From: Nephromyces sp. MM_2019
Lineage: Eukaryota; Apicomplexa; Aconoidasida; Nephromycida
DNA length: 64,000 nucleotides
Reading direction: 5' to 3'
Assembly (NCBI GenBank): GCA_015657535.1
Contig: JADHZB010000022.1
Span: 1 to 64,000 of the forward strand
The stretch's first letter is position 1. Each line of letters starts with the position of its first letter. A program made the translations under genes and the position numbers. The notes under the pieces are model-generated. The model was not told where the DNA came from. It saw only the letters and a program-made list of their open reading frames with translations, and ran no database searches. Positions 1-10,200 of this stretch are shown here, in pieces.

Positions 1-257
1 GGGAGGTACATCGAATGCTCGCATCTGTGAATTGCCGCAGTGCGGAATAACAGACGAACCACATACCGCATATTTAGCTTCACACATACAAACCAAAAAA
101 TAATTTGCGCTACACCTAGGCTGAAACCGTCCTAGAACATGTAAGACTAGGCCGCGGCGCCGAGATATCACCATACGGTCCACGAACCACATACACATAC
201 ACGCAGATATGCCAACTCATACCAAACGGACATACTAACTCACACCGACGCGCACAC

Positions 258-349
258 GTGATTCTCTCGCCTCATAGTTCATATTATTTACAAATTCCAA
301 GAAATCCTTCAAACGAATATCCTCTTCGGCCGCTTTAACAGAAACTTTT
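258..349 (-). CDS. Partial minus-strand gene at the left edge (one probable exon), unknown function
   Basis: A 92-base stretch reads openly on the minus strand for 30 residues. It contains charged helical sequence such as KAAEEDIRLKDFLEFVNN. It is bounded by an acceptor-like ...ccttag and a donor-like gtgtgcg. The sequence to its left is CA-rich on the + strand, so UG-rich in a minus-strand transcript, as in the introns of other minus-strand genes here. A short minus-strand ATG frame beginning MADPREIK lies just upstream (around 457-410) and could be the first coding exon if a weak gtcgat donor is used. The remaining exons would lie off the window. I do not recognise the protein. The gene would share a divergent promoter with COPZ. 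Confidence 0.35.
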
Positions 350-1053
350 CTAAGGTTTCGTTATTAGCCGAATGTAGGCTTTGCTCTTCATTTTCGCTTA
401 ATTTCATAGAAAATTTGAGGAGGAAGAAATCGACTTTATTTCTCTGGGATCCGCCATTTAGTGTGCGAAATTGAGGTGGGGTTAGTGCTTCTTCAGGCGA
501 AAGACTGCTGCTTCTTCCAAAACTTCGAACGCTATGCTTCTTTATTCTTGAAGAGCACTTTTGAGCTTTTCTTTAGTTTTCTTGATGTTTCCAGGAAGAT
601 GAGCAAAAGTAGAAAATCATCGCTTTTGTTTGAATGTTTTTCCCTCTTCTCATTTGGAAAATGCTATTTTAGCATCAAAATAGGCAATTTTCCTCCTTGT
701 TATGCTTCAAAAAGTCTTTGGCTGCTTAAGAATTTACTTAATTACTTTGAAAAAATAGAATCTTTAACGCACAAATCGTAGGACAGGATAGTGAAGAAAT
801 TCTGTGCAAAATTTTTACTTCACGGCCATTTATAAATCATCTTTAAAATGAGATTCTACGTTTTATTGTTCTCCTTTTCGTAAGCTCCTCCTTTTGATAT
901 TCTTTCGTGCTTCTTCATCTTAGGTATTTATTCATCTTCGCTGTTTTCTCTTGATCTTCGCTGCTGCCTCTTCGTCTTCACTGTTTCCTCTTCCTCTTCA
1001 CCTCCTCCCCTCCTTCCTCTTAGGGGAAAGCCGATTTTTTCCACACACTGAAG
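350..1053. promoter_or_regulatory. Intergenic region between the left-edge minus gene and COPZ; pyrimidine-rich COPZ leader
   Basis: No convincing coding exon is seen apart from the possible MADP... start at about 410-457 on the minus strand. The last 150 bases before the COPZ start codon are strongly pyrimidine-rich on the + strand, with degenerate repeats of CTTCGCTG- and CTCTTC-like units. This is probably the 5' leader or promoter of COPZ. A minus-strand purine-rich reading frame across it is low complexity and is not proposed as coding. Confidence 0.4.
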
Positions 1054-3596
1054 ATGGTTCAGCAGATTTTGGGTGTGGGTTTACTAGATACTGACGGTGA
1101 ACGCATAACCGTCGAGTATTACGTTCATTCTGACACAAAAAATTCATCAAAAAAGCCGTTTTCTCAGCTGAAAAGCCATGAAGATCAAATAAAGTTTGAA
1201 AAGACCTTCATAAAGGAGGCTTCAAAAATATACGGATCCACAGATGGTAAAAGAAATGGTTTTTTGGGGGGATTTTGTGTGTGTGTAGTGAGCTTTTTGC
1301 GTGCATGTGTGTGTATGCAGTGAGTTTTTTGTGTTTGTGTATGTTGTGACCTCCCCATTTGTGTTTGTGTATGGGCTTTCCATGTGTATATATGTGTAAA
1401 AACCCAGCCATGCATGTGTGTGCAATGAACTTCCCATCTGGTTGTGTCTAACACGCCTCCCACGTTTATGCTTATGCAATAAGCCTCCGTCTCCTGTGTG
1501 TGTGCATTTGTGAATTTCTCATCATTTTGCATAGTTTAATGCCTAGTTATTCCCATCTCATGGCAAATCCATGAGTGCATATATGTGTTACTATGTGTGT
1601 AAATCTGCTACTACAGGATTACCCATTCCTTTTAGTGTATATCCATGAATAGGCCTCAATGTGTGTGTGTACTTTAAACTAGTCTTCTAGTTATGAAGTA
1701 TTTCCTGGGTTTTTCAATGCAACTGCTTTAACTTCGAAGCTTAAAAATTTATACTACTAGCTGGTGTCTGTGCGAAACTACTCTGCTGCTACTCTACTTC
1801 CCTTGTCATCTAATCATTAATCGTTCATTTCAGTAGTTCTTGTTGTTCTTAGCTTTGAAGCATGGAGGGAATGATTGTGTGTAATAATCTAGAAAAATGT
1901 GTGTATTCGCTGTTTTAGCTATATTTTTTGCTGCGATATTTGCATTTTCTCCTTCATCTGCTCTATCTACTTCTTTTTCTTCTTCTTCTTCTTCATCTTC
2001 CCCCCCCCTCATCCTGCAGTGGAGATTATCATCGTAGAAGAATTGGTGGTAGTCTTTCGTATGATAAACGACGTGTGTACATACATCATAGGCTATCCCG
2101 ATGAGAATGAACTGATTCTTCAGGAAATCCTCAACACTATACAGCAAGTTCTCTCAGTTATTACACAGTTAGACATGGGGGGTGTTATGAGCCTGTCTTT
2201 CTCGAGTCGTGTGTGTGCGCTGTTTTTTTTGCTGTTTGCTGTGCAAATCTCATTGTGTATTTTTTCCATTCACTGTATATATCCCATTGTCTGTGTGCCT
2301 TTTGAAGTGTATATTTCATTGTGTGTGAGCTTTTTGTTGTGTAGGTCCTATTGTGTGTCTGTTTCTCTCACCATGAAACTCTCATAGTGTGGTGAACCAC
2401 TTTAGAGAAATGCAAGTAAGTTAATATTTGCGCAGCGCACACAACTCAATGCGGCCTTATCTTGCTTGGCCATGTAGATGCCCAGACTTATCTTATCCAA
2501 GCAAAACTTCGCACACACACACATAAGATTTCTAAACTTCAAGGGTAAGGCTTAAAGATCATTTCCTTCATGTGCATACACGTTTAGCAGGCAAATTGGA
2601 AAACGCCAACTCGCAGAGAATTTGGATGCCATTCTCCTAATGTTCGATGAACTTATACTTGATGGGTAAGGAGATTCTACAAGACGTTTTTCTTTTTCTG
2701 CTGTATCTGCTTCATCTTCAGCTTCTTTATCTTTTTCTTGGTATTTTTCTTTATGTTCATATTCTCCTTTGTCTTCTTCATCCTCTTTTACCTCTACCAC
2801 CCACCCCTCCATCTCTCCCACCATCTCTCCCACTACATCTCCTACAACCGCCTCCATCCACAACCCCCTCCTCAAGCCCCTCACCATCTCTGTAATGATT
2901 TCACTTCTTCCTCTTCTTTCTTTTCTTCACTCTCCTAAGTTTTCGTCTAAATGCTGCAAACTTGAACAGCTTCAGTGTGCATACACCCCCACTCCCTCAT
3001 GTGGGTGTTTATGTATGTGTACCCCTTGAAGATTGTGTTTACCCCAAATTCCAGCCAATGTTTTCCTCTTTGTTGAAGTGTATATGCATCGTCTTCAAAG
3101 GCTTATCTTGCAATCTTCCTCTCATGCGTGTATATGTGTGTGTGTATGCTTAGAATCGTATTTGAGATTGACCCTAACGTTATAGTCGCTCGCATCAACA
3201 TGGCTGACATTATGGAGGCACCTGGCGAAGCCACTTCCCTCAATCATGTGAGTGTTAAAACTTGTGTGTGTGTGCAGTTTCCTTGTTTTTACTATGTATT
3301 TCGGATGTAAATGCGCCTCAATGTTCTGTAATGAAGGTAGGGCTGAGGGAGAATGATTAGGCGTGCCTATAGTATGCTGCGTCCGTCTGTGCATGTTTTC
3401 GCGTGGGGGGGCATGTCCATGTTGTCATGCCAGTGTATTTAAGCGTAAATTTCGCTGTTTTTGTGTATGAGCAGTTTTTCCCCTGTTTTTGTGAATGTGT
3501 GTGTTAATTTGTTTTATCATTTGCTTTTCTCCACTTTGTTAGGCAATTACCCTAGCTAGAGGAAGCATCATCAGAGGCTTAATCAGTAACTCCTAA
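1054..3596 (+). CDS. COPZ: Coatomer subunit zeta (COPI coat), five exons
   Basis: Encodes the small zeta subunit of the COPI coatomer, which pairs with gamma-COP in the F-subcomplex that coats retrograde Golgi-to-ER vesicles. Exons at 1054-1246, 2020-2167, 2591-2665 (or from 2588), 3154-3247 and 3543-3596 join with consistent phases into 187 residues, near the normal 175-180. The longin-like fold is traceable: LGVGLLDTDGERITVEYY at the N-terminus, then CTYIIGYPDENELILQEILN, the family block AENLDAILLMFDELILDG, and a C-terminal DPNVIVARIN segment ending in a short helix, ARGSIIRGLISNS. Introns carry long TG repeats on the coding strand and polypyrimidine acceptors. The exon 2 donor (gttaga) is the weakest boundary; I chose it because it alone keeps frame with the conserved block. 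Confidence 0.93.
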
Positions 3597-4031
3597 TTTT
3601 CCAGTGTTCATGCTCCTTAGTTGCTTGTGGTAGGTCTATGGATGCCTGGAAACTTTTGTGGCTCTTATTCTCTGTACGTTGCGGGGCACGCACGCACATA
3701 CTCAAATAGCTTAAATTGAAGAAATCTTCCTCAGAGCGTAAAGGCTTAGATGGACAGATTATATCTTGGACAGTGACGTGTGCTTTACCCAATAGGAAAG
3801 GGATCTCTGAATACACACATCGCTATGCGGGGTTCCACATGGTGTGCGCAGGATGGGGAGAAACTCTTCGCAGTTTGTATGGAAATGATGTGAAGGAGAG
3901 CCATTTTTGCTGAAAAACGTCAGTTTTTTGTTATCTTCCCTGCCTTTGGGCTCATCTTCGTTATCCTCCTTATCTTCCTCGTTAAACGGTAAACCAGAAA
4001 GTTTATTCTACTTTATAAACACCAGCTTCCA

Positions 4032-4053
4032 CATCAGTGTACGTACACTGATG
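4032..4053. repeat. 22-bp perfect palindrome with GTGTACGTACAC core
   Basis: The two arms are exact reverse complements around the core CAGTGTACGTACACTG. The same 16-base core recurs at 11909-11924. It sits in the convergent intergenic space about 430 bases downstream of the COPZ stop. It could be a protein-binding site or a transcript-end hairpin. Confidence 0.8.
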
Positions 4054-4229
4054 CGTGTTAGATGAAGAAACTCATAAGACTAGCCTTTAGAGCTTTTCGT
4101 TATAAGGGGGGGGGAAGTATATGGCTTCAGAGATAGTAGAAGACTATCTACATGAGTTTGGCGATATTCTTAATATATATGAAAAGATGCTGTAGTATGA
4201 GTATACACAGGCAATTCTTCTGTGCGTGT

Positions 4230-4440
4230 TGACATCACAGGCTGCTACTTTGTGTGTGCATATGTATGAAGGCAACAGAAGCTGTAATTTCGCGTGCTTA
4301 TGCAAAGAGAAACGATGCTACCACTTCACGTGTGTTTGCAAAGATAACACCATCTATCAAATGTGTATGCCAAGACAACACACGCTACCACTTCTATGTG
4401 TGCAAAGGAAACGAAATCTACCCCTACGCTACTGTATGAT
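4230..4440 (+). repeat. Degenerate tandem repeat, unit about 35-45 bases
   Basis: Successive copies of a pattern like TGTGTTTGCAAAG followed by a GCTACCACTTC-type segment can be followed four to five times by eye. Copies are diverged, and spacing varies. The repeats give a cysteine-rich open frame on the + strand, which I read as a by-product of the TG-rich sequence and not a gene. Confidence 0.45.
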
Positions 4441-4871
4441 GGCTATACGCATCATCACCCGCCAACAAGCGTGTGTTTGTGCGTCCGCAGAGTACAAGCA
4501 ACCCTCGGAATACATTTAAAGGTGTGAAATTCGTGGGTACCTTCATCGCTTGATGAAATTGTGTGTGAAAAGTTAAAGACTCAGCAAAAGCATTGAAACT
4601 TGAAAGTTTTCAGTTTTTATGGATATTTAAGGGTTTTTAACCATTTTTTAAAACTCTTCAACATGAGGGATGAAAACTGTGGATCCGTTAAAAGTATGAA
4701 GAAGAGGAGAAAGCAGCAAAGCTGATTGCCTGAAACTGATGCATCGAAGAGAACTATCATAGAGCTGCCAAAGGAGGAAACTTTAGTGTACATACACTCT
4801 CGAGCTCGATATAGTTAGAAGAGGGGGGGTGGGTGAGATACGCTCCACCCAGCTCACTGCAGTACTGTATA

Positions 4872-4905
4872 AATGGGGGGGTGCCCCTATACCCCCCCTT
4901 TTCAT
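4872..4905. repeat. G-run / C-run hairpin
   Basis: A run of seven G is followed after about eleven bases by a run of seven C and then a T-rich stretch. The runs can pair as a strong stem. More G and C runs lie nearby (4825-4835, 4905-4920). No gene is seen here. It could terminate or pause transcription in the convergent region, but this is inference. Confidence 0.45.
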
Positions 4906-5340
4906 TTGCACCCCCCGCCCACACGTGTGGCGTGCATAGGCACACCACCTACTCACCCAGATCGTTCCCCCATCCTACACACTTGGGTGGACGTACAGCC
5001 TAATCAAAACGCTGTCTTCCGCAATAGGAGGTAGCGAAAACTCCAAGTGCCCCAAACACTTAAGTCACGCACACACGGACACACACACCAACATACACAC
5101 ACATCAACATACACACTTTCTCGGCAAGTTAGCTCGTATCCTTAAAGTCCTTCACTAAACACGCAAATTGAGGAATAAACAAACGCGCACACACACATGC
5201 TCCTCAATCAAAATTCTCCCGCTTAACAGCTCGGCATTCAAAATCTTTCCAATCTTCAGGAAAACTCCTTCTCTTCAAGAGTGGCGTAGAAAGTCCTTCA
5301 TCGCCAGAGCAACCTCCCTGTACGTACACCCATACGACAC

Positions 5341-6952
5341 AGATATAAATCTGTATATTTCTTCTTCCTTCTGTGAATCTATGCAGAAGAAATCTGATAT
5401 TTCTGCATCTAAAAACTTTGAATTTTTTTGCAGGGAAAGGAATTAATCTTGCAAGTGTTCACCCACTACTTTGTGTGCGCATGTGCTGATGAAATCATAT
5501 TGAGTGTATGTTCACCTCACCTAGCGATATTGCAGCATGAAACTGTAAACTCTGCTACTGAAGTATCAGAGAATTTTCTGTCTTCAAAGGAGAGGATGAT
5601 GAGGTCGATAAGCTCAACGGAAGCTTCGCATCGATCAACAAACTCCACCAACCACACCAGCACCATCTTCATACTCTGTGCCTGCAAATAGGCAGGGGCA
5701 GGGGGTTAGAGCGGGGATAGAGTGGGGTGAGAGTGGTTATTGAGTGGGGGATGGTGTGCGGTGGGAGGGGATGAGTGGGGGGTGGTGGGCGGCGTTAGCG
5801 GGAGGTGGTGATTAGGGATTATTGTGGGGGGTTAGTGGGGGGTAGTGATTGAGGATTATTGTGGGGACTGGTGGATGGGGACGATTATGGGTGCTATAAG
5901 TGGGGATTCTAGGGTGGAATTATTGTGGGGAATGACTTCCCTAATGAGGGGGGCTACGGGGCCCCTGAAAGTGGAGATTTTCCCACAAAGCGCACCTGGG
6001 GGTGACTGTAGGGTGAGATTCTCCCCGAACACCGACCAAAGGAGGGTGTGAGCCGAGAGAACCTCACACACATCTCAGCTACAAGAGTAGCTTCTGGAAA
6101 GCTTTCTTTTACGCCGAAGAAGCAGAATGAAAACCTCAAGTATACACACACACAGATTCTTCCGCAAACACTAATGAAGATATAATAAGGAAGAACATAA
6201 GAAACTTTAATGTGAGGCGAAGCAACATCCGCACTCGCAATAAAGAAAACGGCGAATTTTTGCTTTGGAAACCTCCAAATATCTACCATATATTAGAAGA
6301 GAAGAAAGAAAGAGAGCGCAACTTTGGAGTTTTCTTAGATTCATCATCTTTACTGATTAGAGGCTGATCCACGCACATGCCCATATGCACACATACCAAA
6401 TCTCAACAATGAAGAAGTACAAGCTCCCATATTTATAGCACTAGCAGATCCCTACTTATTGGAGCATACCAAAAGCAACTCCTACACACAGCAGCACACA
6501 CAAATTATGTCAGATTGGAACACACAAAGTGACATACATTAGCGCGAATTAGCACCTACAAAATGATACACACACATTAGCAAACACTTAAAGCGTGCAC
6601 ATTAACACACACACAACACGCTCACCAACACACACATACACACCTATACACACAAACAAACACACACACAAAGAAGCACGCATATGCACACAAATAAACA
6701 CAAACACACAAAAGCATACATATACACACACAGAAGCACACACATACACACAGACAAATACACAAACACTCCCAAATATACACGAGCAAACTCATACCAG
6801 ATTTCGCATATCTAAATACCCCCTACCGAAGAAAAAGATGAGCCGAACTCCACCATACTCTTCAGACGGTAAGAGAGCTTATGCTGATCCATGTGGCGAG
6901 TGAAGAAGTTCAACACGTTTGAAGCAAACTGAGGCTGAACGAGCACCTCACA
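5341..6952 (-). CDS. Unrecognised minus-strand gene with several short exons
   Basis: Three exons are clear: 6827-6952 (42 codons, contains SNVLNFFTRHMDQHKLSYRL, acceptor atatgcag, donor gtaggg), 6206-6282 (open with phase matching the previous exon, contains IFGGFQSKNSPFSLL), and 5521-5681 (53 codons, contains VLVWLVEFVDRCEASVELI, donor gtgagg). Weaker candidates are 6070-6105 and 5341-5393. The gene may continue to about 5170, where several frames are open and I cannot choose. The sequence is helical and mildly hydrophobic, like an alpha-solenoid. I do not recognise a family. Introns are UG-rich in the transcript, and one (about 5690-6060) carries a long G-rich block on the + strand. The start lies at or above 6952, just below the end of the GPHR-like gene. 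Confidence 0.45.
5690..5960 (+). repeat. G-rich tract of degenerate repeats in an intron (possible G-quadruplex)
   Basis: Runs of four to six G recur every 10-20 bases on the + strand, with near-duplicate units such as TTAGTGGGGGGTAGTGATT and GGATTATTGTGGGG. It is non-coding on the + strand and lies in an intron of the minus-strand gene, so the transcript would be C-rich while the exposed template strand could fold as G-quadruplexes. Confidence 0.7.
6470..6830. repeat. CA-repeat-rich intron sequence
   Basis: Dense ACACAC and CACATACACA microsatellite-like sequence on the + strand, which is UG-repeat in the minus-strand transcript. It lies between the 6827-6952 and 6206-6282 exons of the minus-strand gene. 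The open frame it creates on the + strand (Thr/His repeats) is not a gene. Confidence 0.7.
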
Positions 6953-6995
6953 CTGCATATTCACTGAATAAGATGATATTATTGATTGCCTAAGA

Positions 6996-7222
6996 GGGGG
7001 TCAGGGGGCACGAGGCGGGTGTAAGGGGGGATTTAAGGGGGTTGAGGGGGGCTTTAGGGGGGTTTGAGGGGTTTTAAGGGAGTTTGGCATCGGGAAGGGT
7101 AGGGGGTGTGTGAGGCGTGTGAGGGGTTTGAGAGGGTTCGATGTTGAGCAGGGTAGAGTGGGGTAGACTATTTTTGAGGGGGGTATATTGGGGTTGAGGG
7201 GAGTGGAGGGAGTTTGGGGTTT
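6996..7222 (+). repeat. Telomere-like G-rich block between two minus-strand genes
   Basis: Dozens of runs of four to six G, separated by TTTGA, TTTAA and TTGA spacers such as GGGGTTTGAGGGGTTTTAAG, fill this interval. It starts just below the stop codon of the GPHR-like gene (7224) and ends just above the first seen exon of the next minus-strand gene (6952). It resembles telomeric repeat in style but is degenerate and internal. It could form G-quadruplexes on the + strand. Confidence 0.7.
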
Positions 7223-7223
7223 C

Positions 7224-10200
7224 TCAAGGATAATGGGAAGCCGAGATGGATAGGAGTGTTGTGTATGCCAAAGCATATAGTACTATGGTGTGCAGCAGTG
7301 CGTAAACTTCAACTTTTTCCTAAACAATAAGAAGATAACTACAGAGAAAATCACTAAATCTAACATTACTGAGCCAACGGGAAAAATAAAAGCTTTGAAA
7401 CCTACAGACACACGGAACCACATATTCAGTAATAGGCTTGCTTAAAAAACTCGACAAAACTAAAAGAAGCGAAAGCACAACGCACGCACACACAAAACAA
7501 CAGACACATGGCAGCACAAAACAAGTGACACACACAAGGCAACTAGTATATAATGAATTTTATGTACACTTGCTTACTTGGATTCCTCAATATGACGCAT
7601 TCCACGCCAAAAGCTCTTGAAGCCTTTGCTTTGCTCAATGACAGAAGAGGGGACCTCTAGAAACTGCCAATGAATGCGAAAGGATTGGAGTGTACATAAA
7701 CACCATAGCAAGAAGATGTTGGGAGTTTTTATAGTTTTAGCAGCTAAAGATAAATGGCAGAAACACACACACATCATAGGTGTACTTTTGTTGTCATAAT
7801 CACTGTGTGCCTACATGTGTGCTTGGGGGTTTCTGAGTTTGCGCGTATTTTGTGCATTTTTTGTGTGTGTTTCCATGCATGTGTGTATTTGTGTGTGTGT
7901 ACGCTTGTTTGTGTGTGTATTTCTGTGATAAGTTTACATATGAACAAAAAAAAACAAAGTCCATACGAGTAAGAAAAAGCACGCATACATTAACAGCTAT
8001 ACAAAAGTTGTTCAGTAATGAAAATTCCCTAGTGCGAAGGTGCACGTACACCTAAAGAAGCTTCAAACCCCGCCAATAAGTTTGCATTAAATAGCTACTT
8101 TTAGGATACTCGATAATGCATTAAAGGCTACTTAGACACACACACATGTGTGTGTACAAAGGTATGCAGACACACACAATGGATAAAAGATATTGGAAGA
8201 CACGCGCACACAAGTATATAAAAAATGTACGCAGACAGATGCACACTTTCATAACTGATAATAGGAAACGCACACACACAGTTTGAAGCAGGCACACACA
8301 GAGAAGCGCATACCAACACACACCCCAGCACACATACACACAAACTATAGGTACCTGAACTTTAAATTTTTCGAACAAGGTATCAAGCATTCTGAAAGCG
8401 AAAAAAACGTAGCAAAGAGAGGCACACACACTCATTATACTCTCACAAAACGGAAATCTTCAGCAATTCGCTTAAAGCAAAATTATGGTGCTCATTATAC
8501 TTTACACTAAGCAATCGCAAGAAATTCGTAAAAGACACACACGTGAAGCTGAGAATCTAAAAAACTTAGGAAAACCCACAGAAAGACGTAAGCTGAAGAA
8601 AATGCAAAAGCAATAGAGATTTATGAAGATTATGACGGAGACGAAAATGATGAAAGAAGATAATGAAGATGAAGCCGAAGAAGAGGAATATGTTGAATAT
8701 TAAAAAGGCGATCTAAAGTGGGTGAGGTAAAAGAGAAAGAGGGTGAAAAACTCAAGAAAGATTACAAACATGAAGAGAATGAGGACTTGGAAAGCACAAG
8801 AGAAAGTTCAGACGAAAACAAGTAAGCAGCAGCACCAGGGTAATGTACATTAAACTGCAAACACACAGCAGGTTACTTAAACGATGGAAGAAGAGAAACT
8901 TCAGAAAAAAGCGAAAAAAGATGAAAAGAAAGAGCAAAAACCCAGCTAAAACAAGGATAAAATGGATAAAAGCTTTGGAAGAGTTAAGCACACAAACTGC
9001 AGAAATAATTTTAAGATAAGCCTGCTAAGAGAGATTGTAGTAGTGAAACTTAACGAGCTCTTCATGAAGTATAAAAATGTAATAAACACAAAAAAATCAG
9101 TTTTTAGTAGAAAAATGATGAAAATCAAATGATTTTCCCTCACTTTGAGATATTTTTCCATAGAAAACGTCATTTTTGAGAATTTTTATGAAGACGCTTG
9201 ATGTGTTTTTGACAAAAAATACCTAATCTTCTTCATCTTCATGAAATTTTCGTGAATAAATCATAGAAAAAATCATTTTGTACTTCCTTTGCATGCTTTA
9301 CTTTAAACACCTCTTACAAAGCTCTTCAAGCGATAATTCCTTTCTTATCCTTCTTATCATGCAAAACAAACACAGTGCAGATGAGAGAGATGAAGAAGGA
9401 CTTACAACTCGATATTCTCCCAGGGTAGTACGGAAATTCGCCGAGTGGATATCTGCACCCTACCAAAAACAATATACCACGGATCTTATTACACACGCAG
9501 CAGTTCATGAAGATATTTTTGGTGTATATACACAAACAGAAGCGATTAAAAACACACGCACATATTGGATGAAAAGATTCTAAGCGTATGTACACTCATA
9601 AAATTAGCAGAATGCAACCGATAAACAAGAGAAAAATCGACGCCCAATGCAGAGCAACCTCTCCACCAGCTAGAGTCAAAGGTCCCACACCTTCAAACGA
9701 CTGAATTTCGCACTCACACACGCACACACTCATATAAACACCCAAGGCAGCAAGGAAAACAAAAATTGTACGCACAGAAATATCTATAAACCTCACAAAT
9801 CTGTAAGCGCAGCTGCATATGCAAAGCAAAATCTTAAACTGGATCTGTTTGAGCACACAAACCCTTGGCACACGACATAAAAAACGTCATATAGGATGGC
9901 AGCTAGGCTAAACTCTGAAATTGAGCGATGATGAAGCGCCTCTTCATTCACTTACTCGTGATGTATCAGCCAGCAAATCCTAAAGTATTGCCTGAACACA
10001 GAGAGAGAAGAAGCTTAAGAAGAACACACACACATTTTAAACCTAAAAATCGCGGTGAAATGCAGCTTCTAACACACATGCAAATACATAGCAACGCACA
10101 CAGTGACGCACACAACAGAAAAATATCAGCGCACAGACAGTAACATAAATAAATCAAAACACAATCGTCAATATATAAACAACACAAATCAATACCCACA

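Larger units (their letters stand above)
3597..5170. other. Convergent intergenic region after COPZ
   Basis: Lies between the end of COPZ (+) and the 3' end of the next minus-strand gene. TG-rich + strand character persists to about 4560 and flips to CA-rich by about 5050, marking the change of transcription direction. A 65-codon open frame at 3716-3913 follows a ttcctcag acceptor and could be an alternative 3' exon or UTR, but it has no family resemblance. The region holds a perfect palindrome (4032-4053), a degenerate tandem array (about 4230-4440) and a G-tract/C-tract hairpin (about 4872-4905), each listed separately. Confidence 0.5.

Noticed and set aside
461..781. 106-codon open frame upstream of COPZ on the + strand
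   Set aside because: Starts at GTG, has Phe/Ser/Leu-rich composition typical of T-rich non-coding DNA, and no family resemblance.
1185..1532. Minus-strand His/Thr-rich frame opposite the first COPZ exon and intron
   Set aside because: Arises from CA repeats complementary to the TG-rich intron.
2552..2895. Open frames on both strands over COPZ introns (Glu/Val-rich minus, Leu/Pro-rich plus)
   Set aside because: They read the polypyrimidine and TG-rich intron; the real exon here is only 2591-2665.
6595..6903. Thr/His-repeat protein on the + strand
   Set aside because: Translation of a CA microsatellite; the minus-strand exon 6827-6952 overlaps its end.
9278..9583. + strand frame that looks protein-like
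   Set aside because: Isolated, with no + strand partner exons; the minus strand is consistently used from 5 to 19 kb. Kept only as a low-interest finding.
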